From Streptomyces sp. AM 4-1-1 (lineage in GTDB: Bacteria; Actinomycetota; Actinomycetes; Streptomycetales; Streptomycetaceae), in the NCBI RefSeq assembly GCF_029167625.1, contig NZ_CP119145.1, forward strand, positions 3,348,001 to 3,412,000: a stretch of 64,000 nucleotides of DNA, given 5' to 3'. The notes below the pieces were generated by a model that was not told where the DNA came from, ran no database searches, and saw nothing but the letters and a program-made list of their open reading frames with translations. Shown here piece by piece: positions 1-7,543 of the stretch (position 1 is its first letter; each line of letters starts with the position of its first letter). The translations under genes were made by a program, and so were the position numbers.

Positions 1-1
1 C

Positions 2-748
2 CCGGGGACCGTGTTCGGCATCTACGCGGCGACGTACGCGCTGAGCGCCGGATGCCTCTTCGCCCTGCGCCTGGACGCGGCTGCGGCCGGCGACGGCGAA
101 GCGGACTCCTTCCTGCGCCAACTGGCCACCGGATGGCAGGAGTTCAAGGCCCGCACCTGGCTGTGGGGGGTCATCTCCATCTTCCTGCTGTACGGGTGCT
201 TCGTGGCCGGCGTCTCGCTGCCGGTCGGGGCCGACCTGATCGTGAGCGACCTGGGGTCCACCGCGCTCGGCATCGGCATGGCCGCCTTCGGCGCGGGCGG
301 AGTGCTCGGCGGCTTCGTGGCCATCAAGGTGCGCAGCGAACGGCCACTGGCCGCGGGCTCCCTCGGCTGGGCGCTGTTCGCCCTGTATCCGATCATGCCC
401 GCGCTGCGTCCGGGCGTCGTCACGCTCTCGGCCGGGTGGGCCCTGGCCGGTGCCGGTCTGGCCTACTGGTCGGTCATCTGGGCGACCACCGTACAGACCC
501 AGATCCCCGCCGAACTGCTCAACCGGGTGTACGCCTACGACGTCGCCGGATCGCTGACCTCCATGGCGCTGGGCCGCTCACTGGCCGGTCCGCTGGCCTC
601 CGTGACCGGGCAGCGCACGCTGATGGTCCTGGCCACGGCGCTCGGACTGGCCTGCGCGGGACTCCTGCTCGCGGTACCGGCCATCCGGCAGCTGCGGGCG
701 GTCAGGACCGGTGCGGAACCGGACGAGGACGAGAAGCAGAGGAGTTGA
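2..748 (+). CDS. MFS transporter, C-terminal part (5' end outside window)
   Basis: Open from the first base, so this is the C-terminal two thirds of an integral membrane transporter. The translation alternates hydrophobic helices with short polar loops: about six segments, including a helix rich in Gly and Ala around 250-330, typical of the second half of a 12-TM major facilitator. The basic and acidic tail (DEDEK) is cytoplasmic. The stop lies two bases before the ATG of the LuxR-type regulator, so the two are probably one transcript, fitting an exporter under local control. Known of the family: proton-coupled efflux of drugs or metabolites. The substrate cannot be read from the sequence. 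A GTG at 11 is only an internal codon. Confidence 0.8.
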   Translation, partial: PGTVFGIYAATYALSAGCLFALRLDAAAAGDGEADSFLRQLATGWQEFKARTWLWGVISIFLLYGCFVAGVSLPVGADLIVSDLGSTALGIGMAAFGAGGVLGGFVAIKVRSERPLAAGSLGWALFALYPIMPALRPGVVTLSAGWALAGAGLAYWSVIWATTVQTQIPAELLNRVYAYDVAGSLTSMALGRSLAGPLASVTGQRTLMVLATALGLACAGLLLAVPAIRQLRAVRTGAEPDEDEKQRS

Positions 749-750
749 CC

Positions 751-1842
751 ATGAACACCGCGGTCCGGACCGCCCGTGCCCATGCCACGTCCGCCACGAT
801 CCCCCCGCACCCCGAGGGTGTCGACGAATTCGCCGTCCACGTCTACGAGTACACGCTCGGCCACGGCAGCGTCACGCCCGAAGTCCTCGCCACCGAGCTG
901 GACGCCCCCGCGCACCGCGTCGAGCAGGCCCTGAGTACGCTGCGCGGGCTCCACCTGGTCAAGAGCGCGGCCGGGTCGGGACGCGAACTCGTCGCCGTGC
1001 ACCCGGAAGCCGCCCAGTTGGAACTGCTCCTGCCCCTGGAGAGCGCCATCCGCGACCACCGGCGCCGTCTGGCGGGCGTCAAGGGACAGCTCCTCTCCTT
1101 CATGGAGGTGTTCGACAGCACCCGACAGCACCGCGAGACCGTCGTGGTCACCGATGACCGGGGCGAGATCGCACTGCGCCTGCGGGAGGCCGCTCAGTGC
1201 TGCGCGTCGGAGATACTGCTGATGCAGCCGTGCGTCACCCAGGAACCCGCCGAGCTGATCAACGCCCGGCCGCTGATCAACGAGGCACTGCAACGCGGCG
1301 TCCAGGGGCGGGTGTTGTACCCGCACACGGCGCGCAGCGACGCCGCCGCCCGTTCGTACGCCCTACGGCTCACCGCGGCCGGCGGCCAGGTACGCACATC
1401 GCCGGACCTGCATGCCCGCTTCCTGGTCTTCGACCGCAAGACGTCCTTCGTCACGGTGGACGACGGCACGAGCGACAGCAGCGTCGTCACCATCATCTAC
1501 GAACCCTCCGTCGCGACGTTCCTCGGCTCCATCCACGACCTGGCCTGGCAGTCCGCGTTCCCCCTCCAGCAGGGGACGAACGGTTACGCCGGGACCCTCG
1601 ACGACCTGAGGGCCACGATCGTCGGACTCCTCGCGTCCGGTATCAAGGACGAGGTGATCGCCCGCCGGGTCGGCCTGTCGGAGCGCTCCTTCCGCCGTCA
1701 TGTCGCGGCGATCATGCAGAACCTGGCCGCCAGGAGCCGTTTCCAGGCCGGGGTGATGGCCGCGCAGACCGGTCTGCTCGCCCCGGTCCGCGAGGGCCGC
1801 GCCCCGCTGGTCCCGGCCACCACGGCCAGCGGGGCCGCATGA
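751..1842 (+). CDS. LuxR-type transcriptional regulator with TrmB-like N-terminus
   Basis: 363 residues. The N-terminal third looks like a TrmB-type winged helix (VTPEVLATELDAPAHRVEQA), the middle resembles the phospholipase-D-like sensor part of such regulators, and the last 60 residues hold a LuxR-type helix-turn-helix (DEVIARRVGLSERSFRRHVA). The ATG at 751 follows AGAGGAGTTGACC, a good ribosome site, two bases after the MFS stop. The stop overlaps the next start in ATGA. In the family such proteins are DNA-binding regulators of neighbouring metabolite or export genes; here the likely targets are the adjacent transporter and PPOX gene. No receiver Asp is present, so it is not a two-component regulator. 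The ligand is unknown. Confidence 0.8.
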   Translation: MNTAVRTARAHATSATIPPHPEGVDEFAVHVYEYTLGHGSVTPEVLATELDAPAHRVEQALSTLRGLHLVKSAAGSGRELVAVHPEAAQLELLLPLESAIRDHRRRLAGVKGQLLSFMEVFDSTRQHRETVVVTDDRGEIALRLREAAQCCASEILLMQPCVTQEPAELINARPLINEALQRGVQGRVLYPHTARSDAAARSYALRLTAAGGQVRTSPDLHARFLVFDRKTSFVTVDDGTSDSSVVTIIYEPSVATFLGSIHDLAWQSAFPLQQGTNGYAGTLDDLRATIVGLLASGIKDEVIARRVGLSERSFRRHVAAIMQNLAARSRFQAGVMAAQTGLLAPVREGRAPLVPATTASGAA

Positions 1843-2510
1843 GCCGCTACGCCCGTCTCGCCTACACGCCGGCCGTCCGCCAGGTCCAGCACGAGATGGG
1901 CAGCGGAATCGCGGCGGGCCGCAGGCTGCGCGAGCCGGGAGACCTGCCGGAACCGCTCACCTCGGCGGAGGCCGCGTTCGTCGGGAGCCTGGACGGCTTC
2001 CTGCTCGCCTCGGTCGGCGAGACCGGCTGGCCGTACGTACAGTTCAGGGGCGGCCCGCCGGGCTTCGTCCACGTACTGGACGGGGGGCGGATCGGCTACG
2101 CGGACGTCGGCGGGAACCGCCAGTACATCACCACGGGCAATCTGCGGACGGACGACCGCGTCGCCCTGTTCTTCATCGACCACGCGCGGCGCGTCCGGCT
2201 GAAGATGTTCGGGCACGCGCGCGCCGTCCCCGCCGACGACGAGCCCGAACTGGCCGAGCGGCTCGTCTCGACGCGGACGGAGGGGCGGGTCGAGCGCCTG
2301 GTCGTCATCGAGGTCGAGGGTTACGACTGGAACTGTCCGCGCCACATCACGCCACGCTTCAGCGAGCGCGAACTGACTGATGTGCTGGCCCCCGTGCGGG
2401 AACGCATGGCCGGCCTGGAGCGGGAGAACGAGGAACTGCGCGCCCAGGTCGCGGCGATGCGGCAGCGGGAGCGGGAGGAGGCCGCCGGCCCCGGCCGGGA
2501 ACACGCCTGA
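1839..2510 (+). CDS. Pyridoxamine 5'-phosphate oxidase-fold (PPOX) flavoprotein with C-terminal coiled coil
   Basis: 223 residues, start ATG at 1839 overlapping the regulator stop (ATGA), so translationally coupled. The split-barrel FMN-binding fold is indicated by the block GWPYVQFRGGPPGFVHVLDG, the strand with DDRVALFFIDHARRVRLKMFG, and a closing WNCPRHITPRF, typical of the COG3576-like PPOX group. The last 45 residues form a heptad-rich coiled coil (MAGLERENEELRAQVAAM), an addition to the usual domain that could mediate dimerisation. Family role: FMN- or F420-dependent redox or heme-related chemistry. The specific substrate is not evident. It ends the MFS-LuxR-PPOX transcript before a strong hairpin. 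Confidence 0.8.
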   Translation: MSRYARLAYTPAVRQVQHEMGSGIAAGRRLREPGDLPEPLTSAEAAFVGSLDGFLLASVGETGWPYVQFRGGPPGFVHVLDGGRIGYADVGGNRQYITTGNLRTDDRVALFFIDHARRVRLKMFGHARAVPADDEPELAERLVSTRTEGRVERLVVIEVEGYDWNCPRHITPRFSERELTDVLAPVRERMAGLERENEELRAQVAAMRQREREEAAGPGREHA

Positions 2511-2523
2511 ACAGCGCCCTCGC

Positions 2524-2572
2524 ACACGGCACCGTGGCCCCTCGGAGGAACCGGGGGGCCACGGTGCCGTGT
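2524..2572. terminator. Bidirectional terminator hairpin
   Basis: Perfect 18-bp inverted repeat (arms 2524-2541 and 2555-2572, beginning ACACGGCACCGTGG) with a 13-nt loop, between two convergent genes (PPOX and the esterase). GC-rich stem with only a short T stretch, as usual for Streptomyces. Confidence 0.8.
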
Positions 2573-2583
2573 TGTCGTACGGC

Positions 2584-3249
2584 TCAGCCGCCCCGGCGCT
2601 GGGCGAGCAGCCACTCGTAGAACACCGGGTCGTCGTAGGTCCGGGTCCATGAGTCGTGCCCGACTCCGGTGTAGCAGGTGAACTTCACCGAACTCCCGCG
2701 CGCTTTCAGGGCCTTGACCATCTTGTCGGTGTGCTCGACGGGGATGTTCCGGTCGTCGCAACCGTGGAAGGTCCACACCGGCAGGCGGTCGATGCGCGGG
2801 GCGGACTCGGGGAGCCACGAACCGCAGATGGGCGCGACGGCCGCGAAACGGCCGGGGTAGCGCGTGGCCATCGCCCAGGAGCCGGTGCCGCCCATGCTCA
2901 GGCCGGTCACATAGGTGCGGTCCCGGTCGACGCCGTACCGCGCGGACACCTCTTCGAGCAGCGCGTACACCCCCGTCAGCTCCAGCGTCCAGGTGCTGTA
3001 CGGGGGACACTGCGGGGCGAGCAGCACGAAGGGCACCCGGGCGCCGTCGGCCACCCGTTTCACGAGCCCCTGCGCGGCGAGGTCCGCCGGATCGTCACCT
3101 CGCTCGGAGGCCCCGTGCAGGAAGAGCACCAAGGGCCACTTCTCTCCCCCGTCGGCCCGGTAGCCGTCGGGGAGATGCAAGAGATACGACAGCGTATTTC
3201 CCGTGTCATCGACCTTGAACGTATGAGTCTGGAGAAGACCTGCGGTCAT
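2584..3249 (-). CDS. Alpha/beta-hydrolase (PHB depolymerase/phospholipase-like esterase)
   Basis: 221 residues. Alpha/beta-hydrolase landmarks: oxyanion loop LFLHGASERGDD (about 43-54), nucleophile elbow GLSMGG with Ser118, acidic residue in HGCDDRNIP (Asp165) and catalytic His198 in GVGHDSW. This matches the COG4099-type putative peptidase/PHB-depolymerase-like esterases. No signal peptide from this start, so probably cytoplasmic. The ATG at 3249 was chosen because GAGGACGG lies seven to eight bases upstream. The frame stays open upstream to about 3540 with protein-like but less GC-biased sequence, so a longer N-terminus cannot be excluded. Monocistronic and convergent with the PPOX transcript. 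Confidence 0.75.
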   Translation of the reverse strand: MTAGLLQTHTFKVDDTGNTLSYLLHLPDGYRADGGEKWPLVLFLHGASERGDDPADLAAQGLVKRVADGARVPFVLLAPQCPPYSTWTLELTGVYALLEEVSARYGVDRDRTYVTGLSMGGTGSWAMATRYPGRFAAVAPICGSWLPESAPRIDRLPVWTFHGCDDRNIPVEHTDKMVKALKARGSSVKFTCYTGVGHDSWTRTYDDPVFYEWLLAQRRGG

Positions 3250-3624
3250 CACATAACCGTCCTCGAAATCACAGAGCCGAAAATTCGGAGGCTTAGCATT
3301 TCGCATCTCACCGCCAGCGTCAACGAGACCGGGCACCGAACCCATAAGGCGCACGGAAGAAACCTCCGCGCGCTCCATGAAGAAAACTTCCGCCCCCTCG
3401 GCAAGCAGCCCGAATCCCACCGGAAACCGCAGGTCAACAACGTTTCCATAGATCCCTTTCCATGCCGGTACCACTCTGGTCCCATTATGGAAAATCACCC
3501 ACCGGACACAGCTAGTCTCATCACCGAGAAACAGCACACCTGAAATCCGACCCCGACCCACGCATTTCCCTGTCAAAGCTCCGCTGAACTGGATGCATGC
3601 CCTCAAGAAGGCGAGACCGAGATC
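3250..3624. other. Divergent intergenic region, lower GC
   Basis: About 375 bp between the divergent esterase and solute-binding-protein genes. GC content is visibly lower than the surroundings and promoters of both genes must lie here. Frames on both strands remain open through part of it; I see no convincing independent gene, but see the finding on a possible N-terminal extension of the esterase. Confidence 0.5.
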
Positions 3625-5052
3625 ATGGGGCCCCTGCCAGAAATCAACCGTCGCGAGCTGATCAAACGCGCCATGGCAGCCGGCTTGCTCGCCGCGCCCA
3701 TGACCGCCGCCCTCAGCTCCTGCGCCGCCTCCGGCAGCACGGGGCCTCGTCCTGTCGAGGCCGGCCAGGGCAGTAAGGCTCCCGGGAATCCCCTCGGAGT
3801 CAACGGCTCGGCCCCGCTGGAGGTCGTCGTCTTCGACGGCGGACTGGGCGTCGAGTACGTCAAGAAGGCCGAGGCCGACTACCGAAAGGCGTTCCCCGAC
3901 ACGAAGCTCACGCACGTCGCCACGCAGGACATCCAGACCCGGCTCCAGGCCCGGTTCGTGGGCAGGACACCGCCGGACCTGGTCGACAACACCGGTGCCC
4001 ACTCGTTACCCACCGCGGCGCTGGCGGACCACGGCCAGCTGACGGACCTGCGGACGCTGCTCGCCGCGCCCTCCTGTGACGATCCGGCCGTGACCGTGAG
4101 CGAGACCCTGATCCCGGGCGTCGCGGAGAAGGGCAGGTTCGGCGGCCCCGAGATCTGGACGCTGAACTACGCGTACACGGTGTTCGGTGTCTGGTACTCC
4201 AAGTCCCTGCTCCGCAAGCATGGTTGGGAGTACCCGAAGACATGGGACGCGATGCTGCGGCTGTGTGCCGAGGCGAAGAAGGCGGGTATCGCGGGCTGGA
4301 CGTACGCGGGCACGTACCCGTACTACCTCCAGTGGACCCTGTACCCCTTCATCGCGAAGATCGGCGGGGCGGACGTCCTGACGGCGATCGACAACCTGGA
4401 GCCGAACGCCTGGCGGCACCCCGCCGTCAAGCAGGCGTTCGAGGCGTACCACGAACTGGCCGCCAAGGGCTACGTACTCCGGAGCACCCCGGGGCTCAAC
4501 CACATCCAGTCGCAGACCGCCTGGACCAAGGGCAAGGCACTGTTCGTCCCCAACGGCACCTGGGTGGAGACCGAGGCGCAGGCCACCACACCGCGCGGCT
4601 TCGAGATGACCATGGCGCCGGCGTCCGGCCTCGACGCCTCGGACGCGATGCCCTTCGAGACGCTCTGGGCGCAGGTGGGCGAGGCGTTCGTGGTCCCCAG
4701 GGACGCGAAGAACCCACAGGGCGGGATGGAGCTGCTGCGCAGAATGCTCAGCAAGGAGGTCGCCCAGCAGTTCACCCTGGCGTCGTCCAGCCTGACCACG
4801 GTACGGGGCGCGGCCGACGGCCTGGACCTGCCCTCGGGACTCGCCTCGGCGGCCACGGCGCTGACGGCGGCGGGCAGCAACATCGTCTCCCCACGCACCG
4901 ACTGGTACCAGAACCTGAACCGGGAGAAGATCGCCGGACTGATCGGCGAGATGATGGCCGACCGGCTCGGACCGGCCGCGGCGATCACCGCGATCCAGCG
5001 GGCGGCGGACGCCACGGCGAAGGACCCGACGGTGAAGAAGTACCACCACTGA
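3625..5052 (+). CDS. Extracellular solute-binding lipoprotein, NgcE-like (N-acetylglucosamine/chitobiose type)
   Basis: 475 residues. The N-terminus has a twin-arginine-like segment (NRRELIKRAM), a hydrophobic stretch and a lipobox LSSC, indicating an exported, lipid-anchored protein. The body follows the NgcE pattern I know from Streptomyces: APLEVVVFDGG, PPDLVDNTGA, a GIAGWTYAGTYPYY block, a GTPGLNHIQSQTAW-like block (here STPGLNHIQSQTAW) and KALFVPNGTWVE. NgcE is the binding protein of the NgcEFG ABC importer for GlcNAc and chitobiose. No permease genes adjoin it here, so it is an orphan that would have to use permeases encoded elsewhere. Ribosome site weak (AAGGCGAGACCGAG). Specificity is inferred from similarity only. 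Confidence 0.85.
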   Translation: MGPLPEINRRELIKRAMAAGLLAAPMTAALSSCAASGSTGPRPVEAGQGSKAPGNPLGVNGSAPLEVVVFDGGLGVEYVKKAEADYRKAFPDTKLTHVATQDIQTRLQARFVGRTPPDLVDNTGAHSLPTAALADHGQLTDLRTLLAAPSCDDPAVTVSETLIPGVAEKGRFGGPEIWTLNYAYTVFGVWYSKSLLRKHGWEYPKTWDAMLRLCAEAKKAGIAGWTYAGTYPYYLQWTLYPFIAKIGGADVLTAIDNLEPNAWRHPAVKQAFEAYHELAAKGYVLRSTPGLNHIQSQTAWTKGKALFVPNGTWVETEAQATTPRGFEMTMAPASGLDASDAMPFETLWAQVGEAFVVPRDAKNPQGGMELLRRMLSKEVAQQFTLASSSLTTVRGAADGLDLPSGLASAATALTAAGSNIVSPRTDWYQNLNREKIAGLIGEMMADRLGPAAAITAIQRAADATAKDPTVKKYHH

Positions 5053-5173
5053 ACGACGGGAACCGGCCTCGAAGGACTGCGGACCGGCCGAATGCCGCGG
5101 ATGACGGGACACCGTGCACTCCACCCCGGGACGATCGCGCCAAGGCGTACTGCCCCTGATCTCGGGAGGACGT

Positions 5174-5317
5174 ATGGGCAAGCAGGTGAAGTGTGGATCG
5201 ACTCGGACCACCACGGGCCGGCCGTGCCAGAACCCGGCGATGATCGGTTACTCCCGCTGTCAACTGCACCGGGGCGAATGGACGCCACCGCAGAGGCGGA
5301 AGACCAAGAAGCGCTGA
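5174..5317 (+). CDS. Small Cys/His (zinc-finger-like) protein
   Basis: 47 residues, ATG at 5174 preceded by GGGAGGACGT, a good ribosome site. The sequence carries a C-x(8,9)-C-x(9)-C-x(2)-H arrangement (CGSTRTTTGRPCQNPAM, then CQLHRG) and a basic tail (RRKTKKR). This resembles the short metal-binding pattern CG-T-G-PC-NP-RC-HGG seen in many phage-related and actinobacterial small proteins, sometimes at the N-terminus of small terminase subunits. Function unknown. It stands alone, 120 bp after the NgcE-like gene, and could be a stray phage-derived gene. Confidence 0.6.
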   Translation: MGKQVKCGSTRTTTGRPCQNPAMIGYSRCQLHRGEWTPPQRRKTKKR

Positions 5318-5774
5318 GGTGGCCGCACCGGGGCGCGAGCGGCCGCCGCCCTTCCGGTCGGCATCCTCCTTGAGCAGTCTCCATCTTCTGCTGAGTGACC
5401 CCGTCGAAGCCCGGCGGCTCGGGCCGCGCCGCCCGGCCCGTCGGGGACGTCGAGGGCGAGGAGCCCCGCGTCCCACGGCGGGTGGTCCGGCTCCCCGGCA
5501 TGCCGAGTCGGTGAGGCTCAACGCCTGGCGTTGAACGACGTCAGCTCGGTGTGCGCCCGCTTCAGCCTTCGCACCCACCTTCCCGTAACCCCCTCACCAC
5601 CCGGGCTCCTCACGTCCGCGCCATGGCCTGGGGAGCGCAGCCGTTCTCGGTCAAGGCCGACCGAGCGGCGGCGGAAGCGGTCGGGGCGGCGTAGAACTCA
5701 TGGGGCGGGGAGGCCGACAAGGCCGCGTACGGGCAGGGTGTGGCCGCGTACAGGGCGGCCGGGAAGGGCGACGA
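5318..5774. other. Intergenic region with a possible gene remnant
   Basis: 457 bp without a convincing gene. From 5623 an ATG frame reads 23 codons to a TAG at 5692, after which the same frame continues open with protein-like composition (EADKAAYGQGVAAYRAAGKG) into the crp-like gene. This could be a decayed coding sequence. The promoter of the Crp-family gene must also be here. Confidence 0.4.
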
Positions 5775-6461
5775 ATGCTGTCGGACGAGACATGGCGTGA
5801 GCTGCGGAGCCAGGGCGCGCCCCGCTCCTTCCGCGAACGCAGCGTGATGCTGAGACAAGGCTCCGCGGGAACGCATTTGCTCGCCCTCACCGAGGGTCTC
5901 GCCAAGGTCGTGTGCCGGGAGCCGAACGGAGTCGTGACCTGGTTGGCCTTCCGAGGGCCGGGTGACCTGCTCGGCGAGGTGTCCGTCTTCAACGGCACCC
6001 CGCGTACCGCTGAAGTCGTCGCACTCACCCCCTGCACGGCCGTCGTGCTGGAAGCGGACCGGTTTCGCCGGTTCGTCGAACAGCGCGGCCTCGTCATGGA
6101 GTTGATGCGCCAGGCCCTCTCCCGGTTACGGGAGTCCGACGCGCACCGCACCGAACTGCTGACCCTGCCCCTGGTCGCCCGACTGGCGCGGGCGCTCCTG
6201 CGGCTGGCGGAACTCACCGCGCCCGGCACCGGACCGGACGTCGTCCGGCTGACGGGCCTGAGCCAGGAGGAGATCGCCCAGGCGATCGGAGTGACCCGCA
6301 ACGCGGTCATCACCGGGCTGCACCGGCTGCGCGAGTCCGGTGCCGTGGAGACGGCTCGCAGAGTGATCGTCATCAAGGACATGGAGGCGCTGCGCGGCTG
6401 GGCGACGACCGCGCCGAGGGCCACGCCCGCGTCGGCCCTCTCCTCGTACCCGGGTAGCTGA
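5775..6461 (+). CDS. Crp/Fnr-family transcriptional regulator
   Basis: 228 residues. N-terminal cyclic-nucleotide-binding (cNMP) beta-barrel with the phosphate-binding cassette largely intact: GEVS (67-70), a six-residue gap, then TPRTAEV with Arg77. In Crp the Glu and Arg of this cassette contact the cyclic nucleotide ribose and phosphate. A C-terminal winged helix follows (LTGLSQEEIAQAIGVTRNAV), with LRESGAVETARR as the wing. ATG at 5775 with GAAGGGC upstream. It lies 170 bp ahead of a cyclase-like gene in the same direction, so it may sense the product of that gene and control the operon. Cytoplasmic. Its binding site is not identifiable by eye. Confidence 0.88.
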   Translation: MLSDETWRELRSQGAPRSFRERSVMLRQGSAGTHLLALTEGLAKVVCREPNGVVTWLAFRGPGDLLGEVSVFNGTPRTAEVVALTPCTAVVLEADRFRRFVEQRGLVMELMRQALSRLRESDAHRTELLTLPLVARLARALLRLAELTAPGTGPDVVRLTGLSQEEIAQAIGVTRNAVITGLHRLRESGAVETARRVIVIKDMEALRGWATTAPRATPASALSSYPGS

Positions 6462-6631
6462 ACGTGCCAGTGCGGGGATCGGGAGCCGCGGCCTGAACAC
6501 ACCCGTGATGTGACGTGGGACACCCGAGTAGTGCCCTCCGCTGTGCAGTCGGGCGGACGGAACCGACGGAACCTCGAATCAGCCGACCAGTGGCTTCGTC
6601 ACCGTCCCACCGGCACACGAGGAGATCACCC

Positions 6632-7543
6632 ATGTCCATGCCCGTTCCCGCTCCGTACGCCGAGAGCCGGCCGCTGCCTCCCTACCGCGCCCTGTTCGCC
6701 GTCGATGCCAAGGACTTCACCGGACTTCCCGCCGTGCAGCACGGCCCGGTGAGCCGGTTGATCCCCGAACTCGTCGACCAGGCCCTGGAGCGGGCCGGGC
6801 TCCACGAACTGCGCGACGCCAAGCGGTTTCCGGCCAACACCGGGGACGGTGTGGTGTTCGGTTTCGAACCCGCCCTGCTGCCCTTCGTCCTCTGGCCGTT
6901 CCTGGGTGTGCTGGACGACATCCTCGGCGCGTACAACCGGCAGTGCGTGGGCCCCCGCATCCGGCTCCGGGCCAGCGTCCACGTCGGGCCGCTGCCGGAC
7001 ATCGACGAGCCCGGCGACGGCAACGGCACCGCGCGCAACGACACTCACCGGCTGCTGGACTCCCGTCCGGTCAAGGCGATCCTGGCCGCGGGAAGTGAGC
7101 AGGTCACCCATTTGGCGGCGGTCATCTCCCAGCGCGTCTACGAGGACGTCGTGCTCGGCGCGTACACCGGACTGCATCCCGACCGCTGCGTGGAAGTCCC
7201 GGCCACCGTGGAAGGGAAGAACTTCTCGCAACGGGCCTGGCTGTACGTCCCCTCACCGTCCGGGAACCTCGTACAGGCCGGTGTACGGCCGCGGGAGGAA
7301 CCCGTCGCGCGGACCGACACGCCTTCCGCCGATCAGGAAACCGTCCCGGCGGCGAGGTCCGGTACCCAGTACAGCGGCAACACCCAGCACCTGGGAGAGG
7401 GGGCCGCTGTGATGGGGAACGTCGGAGGGGACATCGCGTACACCGGCCGTTCCGCTTCGTACCGCGGTACCAACCAGCACTGGGGCAGCGGCGACAACGT
7501 GACGGGCGACAAGCAGGTCGGCGGAACCGGGAACCACCGGTGA
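6632..7543 (+). CDS. Class III nucleotidyl-cyclase-like protein with C-terminal Gly/Asn/Gln motif tail
   Basis: 303 residues, ATG at 6632 behind GAGGAGATCACCC. Residues 18-215 follow the class III cyclase fold: strand one YRALFAVDAKDFTG with Asp25 in the first metal position, hairpin NTGDGVVFGF with Asp72 in the second, strand RLRASVHVGPL (111-121), and NDTHRLLDS, where Asn136 and Arg140 are candidates for the catalytic Asn/Arg pair. The metal residues appear present, so activity is possible but unproven; base specificity cannot be read. The tail (244-303) contains two copies of a motif of the form Y-x-x-N-x-Q-x-x-x-x-G, the first with AVMGNVGGD. The next gene carries the same motif. The stop overlaps the next GTG (GTGA). 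Candidate signal-generating component of the 5775-11077 locus. Confidence 0.7.
   Translation: MSMPVPAPYAESRPLPPYRALFAVDAKDFTGLPAVQHGPVSRLIPELVDQALERAGLHELRDAKRFPANTGDGVVFGFEPALLPFVLWPFLGVLDDILGAYNRQCVGPRIRLRASVHVGPLPDIDEPGDGNGTARNDTHRLLDSRPVKAILAAGSEQVTHLAAVISQRVYEDVVLGAYTGLHPDRCVEVPATVEGKNFSQRAWLYVPSPSGNLVQAGVRPREEPVARTDTPSADQETVPAARSGTQYSGNTQHLGEGAAVMGNVGGDIAYTGRSASYRGTNQHWGSGDNVTGDKQVGGTGNHR

Noticed and set aside
1-2510. Edge of a secondary-metabolite cluster
   Set aside because: Exporter plus LuxR-type regulator is suggestive, but no biosynthetic enzyme is in the window to support it.
5623-5694. 23-codon frame ending in TAG before the crp-like gene
   Set aside because: No ribosome site and too short; kept only as a possible remnant in the intergenic note.
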